From Zunongwangia atlantica 22II14-10F7 (GTDB lineage: Bacteria; Bacteroidota; Bacteroidia; Flavobacteriales; Flavobacteriaceae), in NCBI RefSeq assembly GCF_002094855.1, contig NZ_ARYN01000012.1, positions 1 to 64,000 of the forward strand: DNA of 64,000 bases, written 5' to 3'. Below are positions 27,336-37,100 of the stretch, piece after piece; positions within the stretch are counted from its first letter, which is position 1, and every line of letters begins with the position of its first letter. The notes beneath the pieces were generated by a model that did no database searches, was not told the origin of the DNA, and worked only from the letters and a program-made list of their open reading frames with translations. The translations under genes and the position numbers were made by a program.

Positions 27336-28589
27336 TTACTCTGTTAATTTTCTAAATGCTACACAGGCATTATGCCCGCCAAACCCAAACGTATTACTCA
27401 TTACGATATTTAGTTCTCGTTCCTGAGCCTTATTAAGGGTTAAGTTTAACGAAGAATCGATATTCTCATCAACATTTTCGTGATTAATTGTAGGTGGCAC
27501 TATACCATGCTGCATGGCAAGTACACTTGCAATACCTTCAATCGCACCGGCAGCACCAAGAAGGTGACCCGTCATCGATTTTGTTGAATTGATATTAATA
27601 TTCTTCGCGTGATCTCCAAAAACTTTAGTAATTGCTTTCAACTCGGCCACATCCCCTAAAGGAGTAGAAGTACCATGCGTATTAATCGCATCTACATCTT
27701 CAGGCTTTATACCAGCATTTCTTAGACAGTTTTCCATCACTCTAACAACACCGTTTCCATCTGGATGCGGAGCCGTCATGTGATAAGCGTCTGAAGAAAG
27801 ACCTCCTCCAATTACTTCAGCATAGATTTTTGCGCCTCTTGCTTTTGCGTGCTCATACTCTTCCAATATAAGCGCACCGGCACCTTCACCTAGAACGAAA
27901 CCATCACGAGTTGCATCAAAAGGTCTTGAAGCAGTCTCTGGGCTATCGTTTCTGGTAGAAAGGGCATGCATGGCGTTAAATCCTCCCATTCCTGCAATAG
28001 TAACAGCAGCTTCTGATCCTCCTGAAACTATCACATCGCTATATCCTAAACGGATATTATTTAATGCGTCTATCATTGCATTGGCTGAAGAAGCACAAGC
28101 TGACACCGTGGTGTAGTTAGCTCCCATAAAACCATGTTTAATAGAGATATTACCAGGAGCAATATCTGCGATCATTTTAGGAATAAAGAAAGGATTAAAT
28201 CTTGGAGTTCCATCTCCCGCCGCAAAGTTAAGCACTTCGTTCTGGAAGGTTTCCAATCCACCAATCCCGGCACCCCAGATTACACCTACACGATATTTAT
28301 CTACCGCATCTAGGTCTATTCCAGAATCTGCGATAGCTTCATCTGAAGCTACCATGGCATATTGGGTAAATTTATCCAACTTCCTAGCTTCTTTCCTGTC
28401 GAAGTAGTCTAATGGATTAAAATTTTTGAGTTCACAAGCGAATTTTGTTTTGAACTTTTCGGGGTCGAAATGCGTAATAGGGCCACTACCACTTTTACCA
28501 TTTACCAAGCCGTCCCAATATTCGCTAATATTGTTACCGATTGGGGTAAGGGCACCCAAGCCCGTTATTACAACTCGCTTTAACTCCAT
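27336..28589 (-). CDS. fabF: 3-oxoacyl-[acyl-carrier-protein] synthase II
   Basis: A 417-residue condensing enzyme that elongates acyl-ACP with malonyl-ACP. The catalytic Cys is in TTVSACASSANAMIDAL; the two His are in INTHGTSTPLGD and KSMTGHLLGAAGA; the end is SNTFGFGGHNACVAFRK. Full length for FabF, starting MELKRVVITGLGALTPIG. It lies 15 bases after acpP in one operon with rnc. Confidence 0.97.
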   Translation of the reverse strand: MELKRVVITGLGALTPIGNNISEYWDGLVNGKSGSGPITHFDPEKFKTKFACELKNFNPLDYFDRKEARKLDKFTQYAMVASDEAIADSGIDLDAVDKYRVGVIWGAGIGGLETFQNEVLNFAAGDGTPRFNPFFIPKMIADIAPGNISIKHGFMGANYTTVSACASSANAMIDALNNIRLGYSDVIVSGGSEAAVTIAGMGGFNAMHALSTRNDSPETASRPFDATRDGFVLGEGAGALILEEYEHAKARGAKIYAEVIGGGLSSDAYHMTAPHPDGNGVVRVMENCLRNAGIKPEDVDAINTHGTSTPLGDVAELKAITKVFGDHAKNININSTKSMTGHLLGAAGAIEGIASVLAMQHGIVPPTINHENVDENIDSSLNLTLNKAQERELNIVMSNTFGFGGHNACVAFRKLTE

Positions 28590-28604
28590 ATGGATCTTTT
28601 AAAT

Positions 28605-28841
28605 TTATTTTTTCGCGTCTTCAATATAAGAAATTGCTTGACCAACTGTTGCGATATTTTCAGCCTGGTCGTCTGGAATCTGGATATCAAATTCTTTTTC
28701 GAATTCCATGATTAATTCCACAGTATCTAATGAATCAGCACCTAAGTCGTTGGTGAAGCTTGCTTCATTAACAACTTCGTTCTCATCAACACCTAATTTG
28801 TCAACGATAATCGCTTTTACTCTTGATGCAATGTCAGACAT
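28605..28841 (-). CDS. acpP: Acyl carrier protein
   Basis: A 78-residue acidic carrier with the phosphopantetheine Ser in the DSLD motif ([18 protein letters not shown]). It carries growing fatty acids for FabF encoded next to it. Start at [17 protein letters not shown], the usual N-terminus. Confidence 0.97.
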   Translation of the reverse strand: MSDIASRVKAIIVDKLGVDENEVVNEASFTNDLGADSLDTVELIMEFEKEFDIQIPDDQAENIATVGQAISYIEDAKK

Positions 28842-28870
28842 AATATTTTATTTTAATTTTGATTAGGTGG

Positions 28871-28878
28871 CAAAAATA
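28871..28878 (-). promoter_or_regulatory. Likely -7 box of the acpP-fabF-rnc operon
   Basis: TATTTTTG on the minus strand, 29 bases upstream of the acpP ATG, inside the 147-bp divergent region shared with purN. Confidence 0.45.
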
Positions 28879-28988
28879 AAAAACTTTATTTTAAAACCGA
28901 TTTTTACTTTAAAAATGTGAAGGTAATTTACATATTTTTCGATGAAAGAGGTTAACTTTATCTCCTAATAATTGTTAATAGCCTTGTT

Positions 28989-29588
28989 TTGAGTGATCAA
29001 CCAAATAATAGTAACGTAAGAAAAATCGTAATATTTGCTTCCGGTTCAGGTTCAAATACCGAAAATATTATACGGTATTTCGAAAATTCTGAAAATATTA
29101 AGGTAGTTGCGGTCTTCTCGAACAAACGAAACGCCAGAGTTTTGCGCCGTGCTTATAATTTAGATGTACAGGCCTTACATTTTGATAGGGATTCCTTTTA
29201 TCATTCCAACGAAGTATTACATGTCTTAAAAGATATCGATCCAGATCTAATTGTTCTTGCTGGCTTCTTATGGATTGTACCTAAAAACATTATCGAAAAT
29301 TTCCCTAATCGTATTATTAATGTCCATCCCGCCTTATTACCTAATTATGGAGGAAAAGGGATGTACGGAATGCGGGTACATGAGGCTATAATTTCTAATA
29401 AAGAGAAAGAAAGCGGTATTACTATTCATTTTGTAAATGAACATTATGATGAAGGGGAGCATATACTTCAGGCTAAAACAAGCATAGAAGAACATGACTC
29501 TCCTGAAAGTTTGGCTTCCAAAATCCACGAATTAGAGCATCATCATTTTCCTTTGGTGATAGAACAATTACTACAAAAAGACTCCTAA
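28989..29588 (+). CDS. purN: Phosphoribosylglycinamide formyltransferase
   Basis: A 199-residue enzyme of purine synthesis that formylates GAR with 10-formyl-THF. It has IVIFASGSGSNTENIIRYF, the catalytic-loop INVHPALLPNYGGKGMYG with Asn and His, and EHYDEGEHILQAK with the catalytic Asp. No ATG is available before the conserved start; the TTG at 28989 is the only reasonable in-frame start after a stop near 28968. It is followed after three bases by rnhA. Confidence 0.95.
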   Translation: MSDQPNNSNVRKIVIFASGSGSNTENIIRYFENSENIKVVAVFSNKRNARVLRRAYNLDVQALHFDRDSFYHSNEVLHVLKDIDPDLIVLAGFLWIVPKNIIENFPNRIINVHPALLPNYGGKGMYGMRVHEAIISNKEKESGITIHFVNEHYDEGEHILQAKTSIEEHDSPESLASKIHELEHHHFPLVIEQLLQKDS

Positions 29589-29591
29589 GCA

Positions 29592-30053
29592 TTGCAGGAA
29601 CAGGTTAGAATTTATACTGATGGAGCCGCCCGTGGCAATCCCGGGCCAGGTGGCTATGGTATAGTTATGGAATGGGTGGGTAAATCCTATAAAAAAGAAT
29701 TTGCCCAGGGTTTTAAGCATACCACCAATAATCGTATGGAACTTTTAGCGGTTATAGAAGCATTAAAAAAACTTAAAAAGCCTAATCTTAATATTAGAGT
29801 ATTTACAGATTCTAAATATGTAGCCGATGCTGTAGAAAAAAAATGGGTTTTTGGGTGGGAGAAAAAGAACTTTAAAGATCGTAAGAATGCAGATTTATGG
29901 AAAGACTTTTTAAAAGAGTATCGCAAACATAATGTCTCGTTCACCTGGATAAAAGGCCATAACAACCACCCACAAAACGAAAGATGCGATGCTCTGGCGG
30001 TAAAAGCTTCTAAAGAAAAGGAGCTATTAGAAGATGAGGGTTTTAAAAATTAA
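29592..30053 (+). CDS. rnhA: Ribonuclease HI
   Basis: A 153-residue single-domain RNase HI that cuts the RNA of RNA-DNA hybrids. Catalytic acids: Asp in IYTDGAARGNPGPGGYG, Glu in NRMELLAVIEAL, Asp in VFTDSKYVADAV, and Asp in HNNHPQNERCDALA. The start is a TTG at 29592, three bases after the purN stop, giving tight coupling. The basic handle between the third and fourth motifs (WVFGWEKKNFKDRKNADLW) is present. Confidence 0.95.
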   Translation: MQEQVRIYTDGAARGNPGPGGYGIVMEWVGKSYKKEFAQGFKHTTNNRMELLAVIEALKKLKKPNLNIRVFTDSKYVADAVEKKWVFGWEKKNFKDRKNADLWKDFLKEYRKHNVSFTWIKGHNNHPQNERCDALAVKASKEKELLEDEGFKN

Positions 30054-30105
30054 CCTTATACATCTTCTAATTTAACTTTTGGTTTACAGCTTGAAAAACA
30101 AACCG

Positions 30106-30113
30106 TATATTTG
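30106..30113 (+). promoter_or_regulatory. Likely -7 box of the PfkB kinase gene
   Basis: TATATTTG fits TAnnTTTG, 23 bases before the ATG at 30137. A TTTTGG stretch at 30077-30082 is somewhat far for the -33 box. Confidence 0.45.
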
Positions 30114-30136
30114 CAGCATAATTTTTGAATGCAATT

Positions 30137-31060
30137 ATGAGCAAACTAGTTATTGTAGGAACTGTAGCCTTTGATGCTATCGAAACTCCTTTTGGAAAAA
30201 CCGATAAAATTCTTGGTGGTGCAGGAACTTACATAGGCCTTTCGGCTTCAAACTTTAATGTAGATAGTGCAGTAGTCTCTGTGGTTGGTGGTGACTTTCC
30301 TCAAAAATACCTGGATCTTCTTTCTTCAAAAGATATCAATATAGATGGTATCGAAATTGTTGAAAATGGGAAGACATTTTTTTGGAGCGGTAGATATCAC
30401 AACGACTTAAATTCTCGCGATACTTTAGATACGCAATTAAATGTACTTGCAGATTTTAATCCTGTTGTTCCAGAATCTTATAGAGATGCAGAATACGTGA
30501 TGCTTGGAAACTTACACCCGTTAGTTCAGCTAAGTGTACTGGATCAGGTTAAAAACCCAAAACTTGTAGTCTTAGATACTATGAATTTTTGGATGGATAA
30601 TACGCTGGAAGAACTTAAACAGGTAATCGCTAAAGTAGATGTAATTACTATTAACGATGAAGAAGCCAGACAACTTTCTGGTGAATTCTCTTTAGTAAAA
30701 GCAGCTAGAGTGATCGAGAAAATGGGACCAAAATATGTAGTTATTAAAAAAGGAGAGCATGGCGCTTTACTTTTCCATGACGAGAATGTATTTTTTGCCC
30801 CTGCTTTACCTTTAGAAGAAGTTTTTGATCCAACCGGCGCAGGTGATACTTTTGCTGGCGGATTTATTGGCTATTTAGCACATACAGATGATATTTCTTT
30901 TGAAAATTTAAAGAATGCTATAATTTATGGTTCAAATCTTGCTTCGTTTTGCGTAGAAAAATTTGGAACCGAACGCATGAAAAATCTTTCTGAAGAAGAA
31001 ATAAACACGCGACTGGAAGAGTTTAAAAAACTCACACAGTTTAAGATAGCGCTAAAATAA
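30137..31060 (+). CDS. PfkB-family (ribokinase-like) sugar or nucleoside kinase
   Basis: A 307-residue kinase; the ATG at 30137 gives the family-like MSKLVIVGTVAFDAIETPFG, so I reject the TTG at 30125. The anion-hole and catalytic motif FDPTGAGDTFAGGFIGYLA lies at about 235-255, and KILGGAGTYIGLSASNF is the substrate-side glycine motif. The alternate order with purN, rnhA and the PurF-like gene suggests a role in purine or ribose metabolism, for example a nucleoside kinase, but the substrate cannot be read from the sequence. Confidence 0.88.
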   Translation: MSKLVIVGTVAFDAIETPFGKTDKILGGAGTYIGLSASNFNVDSAVVSVVGGDFPQKYLDLLSSKDINIDGIEIVENGKTFFWSGRYHNDLNSRDTLDTQLNVLADFNPVVPESYRDAEYVMLGNLHPLVQLSVLDQVKNPKLVVLDTMNFWMDNTLEELKQVIAKVDVITINDEEARQLSGEFSLVKAARVIEKMGPKYVVIKKGEHGALLFHDENVFFAPALPLEEVFDPTGAGDTFAGGFIGYLAHTDDISFENLKNAIIYGSNLASFCVEKFGTERMKNLSEEEINTRLEEFKKLTQFKIALK

Positions 31061-31068
31061 ATAAACAC

Positions 31069-31094
31069 GCCCTGTAATTTCAGGGCTTTTTTTG
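31069..31094 (+). terminator. Terminator of the PfkB kinase gene
   Basis: GCCCTG (31069-31074) pairs with CAGGGC (31081-31086) and is followed by seven Ts. Confidence 0.85.
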
Positions 31095-31197
31095 TTACTA
31101 AAGTAACTCAGTATCGCTTAGCAAAGAATCGATATTGAAATAGAAAATTAATTAAGAAGCACCCCGTCCCGGCATACGGGATTAGGACAGCATTAAA

Positions 31198-31217
31198 AAT
31201 CTCGATTATCGAGTAAA
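31198..31217. promoter_or_regulatory. 20-bp shared near-palindromic motif, copy 3
   Basis: AATCTCGATTATCGAGTAAA, with a perfect CTCGAT-T-ATCGAG inverted repeat at 31201-31213. It lies 29 bases upstream of the PurF-like ATG. A hairpin TCCCG-N5-CGGGA precedes it at about 31167-31181. Confidence 0.45.
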
Positions 31218-31246
31218 CAAATCCCACAAGGAGCAACAATACAACT

Positions 31247-33145
31247 ATGAGTGACGCCATTAAACACGAATGTGGAATTGCACAGGTTAGACTGTTAAAA
31301 CCACTTGAATATTACAAAGAAAAATACGGTACTGCTTTTTACGGCGTAAACAAAATGTACCTGTTAATGGAAAAACAGCATAACCGTGGGCAGGACGGTG
31401 CTGGTTTTGCCAGTATTAAATTAAACGTTCAGCCCGGGGAACGTTACATTAGTAGAATTCGTTCTAACCAGGCACAACCAATTCAGGATATTTTCGAGCA
31501 GATTAATCAGCGTATTAACGACGAGATGAAAGAACATCCAGAATATGCCGATGATGTTGCGCTTCAAAAAAGAAAGATCCCATATTTAGGAGAACTTTTC
31601 TTAGGCCACGTTCGCTATGGTACATTTGGAAAAAACAGTATTGAAAGTGTTCACCCGTTTTTAAGACAAAACAACTGGATGCACCGTAACCTAATTGTTG
31701 CAGGAAACTTTAACATGACCAATGTTAACCAGCTTTTTAATAACCTGGTTGAACTTGGGCAACACCCAAAAGAGAAAGCAGACACCGTGACCATTATGGA
31801 AAAAATTGGTCACTTTTTAGATTCTGAAGTTAGAAAATTATACAAAAAATTAAAGAAAGAAGGCTACAGTAAACAAGATGCTTCTCCGCATATTGCAGAG
31901 CAGCTTAATGTTGCCAAAATCCTTAAAAAATCTTCTAAAAACTGGGATGGCGGTTATGCTATGGCTGGCCTAATGGGACATGGAGATTCTTTTGTACTTC
32001 GTGATCCTGCAGGAATTCGCCCATGTTATTATTACAAAGACGACGAAGTTGTAGTGGTAGCTTCAGAAAGACCGGTAATTCAAACTGTTTTCAACTTAAA
32101 TTTTGAAGATATTAAGGAGCTGGACCCAGGGCATGCCATTATCACTAAAAAGAACGGCGATGTTTCGATCACTAAGATCATCGAACCACTAGAAAGAAAA
32201 GCCTGTTCTTTTGAGCGTATTTATTTCTCTAGAGGAAGTGATGCTGAAATTTATAAAGAGCGTAAAATGTTAGGTAGATTACTAATGCCTGAAGTACTTA
32301 AGGCCATTAATTATGACACCATAAATACAGTTTTCTCTTTTATCCCTAATACTGCTGAAACTTCTTTCTACGGAATGGTTGAAGCCGCACAGGACGAATT
32401 AAACCGCCAGAAAAACGAAGCGATTTTAGCTGAAAAAGAAAACTTAACCGATGAGCGTCTTCAGGAAATTTTAGCCCATCGTTTAAGAACCGAGAAAATC
32501 GCTATTAAAGACGTAAAGCTTAGAACTTTTATTACTGAAGATAGTAGCCGTGACGATCTTGTAGCACACGTTTACGATGTAACATACGGGGTAATAAAGA
32601 AGGATGATAATCTGGTAATTATAGATGATAGTATTGTAAGAGGTACTACTTTAAAGAAGAGTATCATTAAAATGATGGATCGTCTTAACCCTAAACAAAT
32701 CGTTGTAGTTTCTTCAGCTCCACAAATTCGTTACCCAGATTGTTACGGTATCGATATGGCCCGCCTGGAAGATCTTGTAGCTTTTAGAGCAGCTTTAGAT
32801 TTACTTAAAGAAAATGGTAAATACGATTTAGTTGAAGAAGTTTACAACAAGTGTAAACAACAGGTAAACCTTAAAGATAAAGACGTTCAAAACTTTGTAA
32901 AAGAGATTTACGAACCATTTACAGACGAGCAAATTTCAGAAAAAATATCTGAGCTATTAAGCGAGCCAACTGTAGAGGCAGATGTAAAAGTGATCTACCA
33001 ATCTGTAGACAATTTACATAAAGCCTGCCCTAAAAATCTTGGGGATTGGTACTTCACGGGAGAATACCCAACTCCTGGAGGAAACCGAGTTGTAAACAGA
33101 GCATTTATAAACTTTTTTGAAGGAAATAAAGATAGAGCTTACTAA
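31247..33145 (+). CDS. PurF-like glutamine amidophosphoribosyltransferase paralogue
   Basis: A 632-residue protein, far longer than ordinary PurF (about 470-510). The Ntn glutaminase Cys is Cys9 in KHECGIAQV, so an eight-residue propeptide must be removed, as in the B. subtilis type of PurF (cleavage between Glu and Cys). GELFLGHVRYGTFG and GNFNMTNVNQLF belong to the glutaminase domain, and NLVIIDDSIVRGTTLKKS is the PRPP-binding loop. Extra material lies within the glutaminase domain and at the C-terminus. It is widespread in Bacteroidetes beside the true PurF; its product is presumably also phosphoribosylamine. A rare Shine-Dalgarno AAGGAG sits at 31228-31233. Confidence 0.85.
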   Translation: MSDAIKHECGIAQVRLLKPLEYYKEKYGTAFYGVNKMYLLMEKQHNRGQDGAGFASIKLNVQPGERYISRIRSNQAQPIQDIFEQINQRINDEMKEHPEYADDVALQKRKIPYLGELFLGHVRYGTFGKNSIESVHPFLRQNNWMHRNLIVAGNFNMTNVNQLFNNLVELGQHPKEKADTVTIMEKIGHFLDSEVRKLYKKLKKEGYSKQDASPHIAEQLNVAKILKKSSKNWDGGYAMAGLMGHGDSFVLRDPAGIRPCYYYKDDEVVVVASERPVIQTVFNLNFEDIKELDPGHAIITKKNGDVSITKIIEPLERKACSFERIYFSRGSDAEIYKERKMLGRLLMPEVLKAINYDTINTVFSFIPNTAETSFYGMVEAAQDELNRQKNEAILAEKENLTDERLQEILAHRLRTEKIAIKDVKLRTFITEDSSRDDLVAHVYDVTYGVIKKDDNLVIIDDSIVRGTTLKKSIIKMMDRLNPKQIVVVSSAPQIRYPDCYGIDMARLEDLVAFRAALDLLKENGKYDLVEEVYNKCKQQVNLKDKDVQNFVKEIYEPFTDEQISEKISELLSEPTVEADVKVIYQSVDNLHKACPKNLGDWYFTGEYPTPGGNRVVNRAFINFFEGNKDRAY

Positions 33146-33266
33146 AAAATGTATTTCAACTATTTTATAGGTCTTTTATCTAAAAGTTTTTAAACGAATA
33201 AGCAATATATCTATATTAGTCTTGCCATAAAATTTAAGTAGGTTAAGTTCATGGTAGATTTGGGGC

Positions 33267-33300
33267 AAAAAAGGTGGATAACAATCCGCCTTTTTTATTT
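33267..33300 (+). terminator. Terminator of the PurF-like gene
   Basis: AAGGTGGAT (33271-33279) pairs with ATCCGCCTT (33284-33292), with one G-T pair and a four-base loop, then TTTTTATTTT. Confidence 0.85.
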
Positions 33301-33360
33301 TATATACTTTTCTAACTGTCCAAATTAGCTAATTTCAGCACTAATTTTTTTTACCCTTAT

Positions 33361-33392
33361 AAATCAAAAAAGGCCGTTCTTACGAACAGCCT
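33361..33392 (-). terminator. Terminator of the superoxide dismutase gene
   Basis: AGGC-C-GTTC pairs with GAAC-A-GCCT (33371-33392), one mismatch and a TTAC loop. On the minus strand it is followed by TTTTTGATTT. Confidence 0.7.
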
Positions 33393-33421
33393 CTCCCGAA
33401 CTTTAACAATTAATTACTTAA

Positions 33422-34030
33422 CTATTTTTCTTTTGCATAGCGACTTGCTACTTCTTTCCAATCGATCACGTTAAAGAATGCATCGATGTAAGCAGGACGC
33501 TTATTTTGATAGTTTAGGTAGTAAGCATGTTCCCAAACATCTAATCCTAAGATTGGAGTTCCGCCACATCCAACTTCAGGCATTAATGGATTGTCCTGAT
33601 TTGGAGTAGAGCAGATTTCTAATTTTCCACCGTCATGAACACATAACCATGCCCATCCTGAACCAAACTGAGTAGCTGCAGCGTTAGAAAATTCTTCTTT
33701 AAAAGCTTCAAAAGAACCAAAAGCACTATCAATAGCTTCTGCTAATTCACCTTCTGGCTTTCCACCTCCATCAGGAGACATAATTTCCCAGAATAATGAG
33801 TGATTGTAAAAACCACCTCCATTATTTCTAACGGCGCTATTAGAAAGGTCTAAATTTTTAAGAATATTCTCGATAGTTTTACCCTCAAGATCGGTTCCTT
33901 CAATTGCTCCGTTTAATTTTGTGGTGTATCCAGCATGATGTTTATCATGGTGAATTTCCATTGTTTTTGCATCTATATGTGGCTCTAACGCATCGAATGC
34001 GTATTTAAGCTCTGGTAACGCAAATGCCAT
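33422..34030 (-). CDS. Superoxide dismutase, Fe/Mn family
   Basis: A 202-residue cytosolic SOD. Metal ligands are His27 in [10 protein letters not shown], the His in [14 protein letters not shown], and the Asp and His in [20 protein letters not shown]. Length and order are standard. The sequence does not let me choose iron or manganese with confidence. No signal peptide, so it removes superoxide in the cytosol. It has its own terminator and converges with the PurF-like gene. Confidence 0.96.
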   Translation of the reverse strand: MAFALPELKYAFDALEPHIDAKTMEIHHDKHHAGYTTKLNGAIEGTDLEGKTIENILKNLDLSNSAVRNNGGGFYNHSLFWEIMSPDGGGKPEGELAEAIDSAFGSFEAFKEEFSNAAATQFGSGWAWLCVHDGGKLEICSTPNQDNPLMPEVGCGGTPILGLDVWEHAYYLNYQNKRPAYIDAFFNVIDWKEVASRYAKEK

Positions 34031-34186
34031 AGTCTTATATTTTTTTAGCGATTAGTAATAAATTCACTCAAATTTAAGTATTAAGCCTTGCAATGGAAAC
34101 ATTTAAATGTTATAAAATACTTAAAAGCTTAGGCTATTATAAAATCAATTTTACCTTACCTTTAAATCACACATTTATTTTCAATC

Positions 34187-37100
34187 TTGGCTAATAATTT
34201 CACTATATACAACGCTTCCGCAGGATCGGGTAAAACTTTTACGCTTGTAAAATCGTACTTAAGTTTACTTTTTAAATCTGGTAAGACAGATAGCTATAAA
34301 AATATCCTTGCCATTACTTTTACGAATAAGGCAGTAGCCGAAATGAAATCTAGGATCGTTGAAAGTCTTTATGCTTTCAATAAAAATCCTGTCCCTGAAA
34401 GTTCAAGAGCGCTCTTAGAAGCTGTTGCAAATGAAACAGAACATACTACGGAAGAAATTCAGCAAAAATCGGTCGCAATTTTAAAGAATATCATTCATAA
34501 TTATGCGGCTTTTGAAGTTTCTACGATCGATGGATTTACACATCGCGTACTAAGAACCTTTGCCAAAGATCTTGGTTTGCCCGTGAATTTTGAAGTAGAA
34601 TTGGACACCGATAAAATCCTGAACGAGGCTGTAGACCGCCTAATAAATCGTACCGGAAACGACGAAAAACTTACCAAAGTGCTGGTTGATTTTTCACTGA
34701 GCAAGGCCGATGATGATAAAAGTTGGGATATTGGTCGGGATTTGTTAGAAATCGCTAAACTTCTGGTAAACGAGAATAATCAATTTTACTTAAAACAGCT
34801 TCAGCCAAAAACGCTGGAAGATTTTGAAACTTTCAGCAAAAAACTGAAACAACAAATCAAAAATAATCAGGCTGAAATTGGTCAAAAATCAGATCAATTT
34901 TTTGAACTGATCGCCGATAGCGGAATTGACCCAACAGATTTTAGCGGACAATATTTGCCCAAGCATTTTCTGAAATTAAAAGCCAACGAAACACCAAATT
35001 TCACTTCAAAATGGATAGAAAAACTGGAAATCGAAGGTATTTTACCGCTAAAAAAAGGAAAAATGGCACTTGGCGATGCCATCGTACCACAAATTCTAGA
35101 TCTATTTATTCAGACTAAAAAACTATTTTTCAGTTTAGAGTTTTATACTGAAATCGGCAAACGTCTTACTCAGCTTTCATTATTAAATGCCCTAAATCGA
35201 GAAATTCAGGAAATAAAAGAAGAGCGTCAAATTCTTCTAATTTCAGAATTTAATCCAATGATTAGCGCACAGGTGAAAGACCAGCCTGCGCCGTTTATCT
35301 ACGAACGTTTGGGAGAGCGTTATCAGAATTATTTTATCGACGAATTTCAGGACACCTCGCAAATGCAGTGGGAAAATCTAATTCCGCTTATCGACAACAA
35401 ACTTTCGATGGAATCTCTACCTGATGAGACCTCGAGCTTAATGCTGGTGGGCGATGCCAAGCAATCGATCTATCGCTGGCGTGGCGGTAAAGCCGAACAA
35501 TTTATCGATTTAAGTAATGAGGGCAATCCATTTCAGATCGAAAAACAGGTTTTTAATTTGCCTGATAATTATCGAAGCGCTGCCGAAATTGTGAATTTCA
35601 ACAACCAGTTTTTTGGTTATGCGGCCGATTTTCTTGGGCAACCAGAATACAGCAAACTTTTTAAACAAAGTGCCCAAAATCCTAAAAAATCGGGCTCGGG
35701 TTATGTGAATATTGGGTTTATTGAAGCTGAAAATCGTGAAGAAGAGCAGGAAGTGTATCCTGAAAAAGTGATCGAAATTATTAACAATCTTGATGCAAAG
35801 GACTTTAAACGATCTGATATTTGTATCCTTACCCGAAGAAAATCTGAAGGTGTGGCAATCGCCTCTGCTTTAAATGAAAAAGAGATTGATCTGGTTTCTT
35901 CTGAAACGTTATTGATTTCTCGTTCGCCTGAAGTTCATTTTATCTGTGACCTTTTAAAATTTTCGATCACTCCAGAAAATAATGAGCTCAAATTATCGAT
36001 TTTCGGGTTTCTGCAGGAATATTTATTGCGACTTGAAGATCCGCACTCGGTAATTTCAGCTAAGATTAGTGAAAACGGAACCGATTTTTTTAGCTGGTTA
36101 CAAGATTATGAATTCGATTTTAACCTCGATTTTTTAAATGAATACTCGGTTTACGAAAGTTGCGAATACATCATTAGAAGTTTTGGGCTGGTAAAAGATT
36201 CGAATGCTTACATTCAGTTTTTCATGGATTTTGTTTACGAAACTACTCAAAAAGATACCGAAGGAATTCAGGGATTCTTAGAAATTTGGGAGCAGGAAAA
36301 GGAGAAACTCAGCATTATCGCTCCGCAGCAGGAAAACGCGGTAACGATCATGACGATTCATAAAGCCAAAGGACTGGAATTCCCTATTGTAATTTATCCT
36401 TTTGCAAATTCAGATTTTAAAGACACACGAAAAGATTCACTTTGGGTACCAAATGACGGAAACCTAAATGATATTCCGGTAAGCTACATCAACGCTTCAT
36501 CCAAAATGGAAAATTGGGGCGAAATTCCCGATGCTTTATACACACAGTTACTTTTTCAGAATGAATTAGATACGTTGAATGTGCTGTACGTTGCCTGTAC
36601 ACGCCCTATAAAACAGCTCTATATTTTATCGAAACTCGACCTGGATCGAAGCGGTAATGAATATCCCAATAAAACTTCAGGATTACTTATTGGTTATTTA
36701 AAGCGAAATGGCATTTGGAACGACGAGCAATCAAATTACGAATTTGGTGAAATAGATGCTCCAACTTCCGAAGAAAAAGAAAACTCAGGCATCGCTTTAC
36801 AACATTTTTATTCTTCAGCAACTCAAAATCAGGCGGTAAATATTGTAACCAGATCGGGAAGCCTGTGGGATACCAAACAGCAGGAAGCGATCGAAAAAGG
36901 GGAAATTATCCATGATCTTTTAGCTGAAATTAATACCGAAAAAGATCTAAAACCGGTACTTAAAAATGCTATCGCAAACGGAGTTATTGCTGAAGAAGTC
37001 TCAGATAAGATCGAATCACTTTTACAAAGTATTATTACCCATCCAGAGCTTGAAATTTATTTTTCTGAAGCCGTAAAAAACCATAACGAAAGAGATATTA

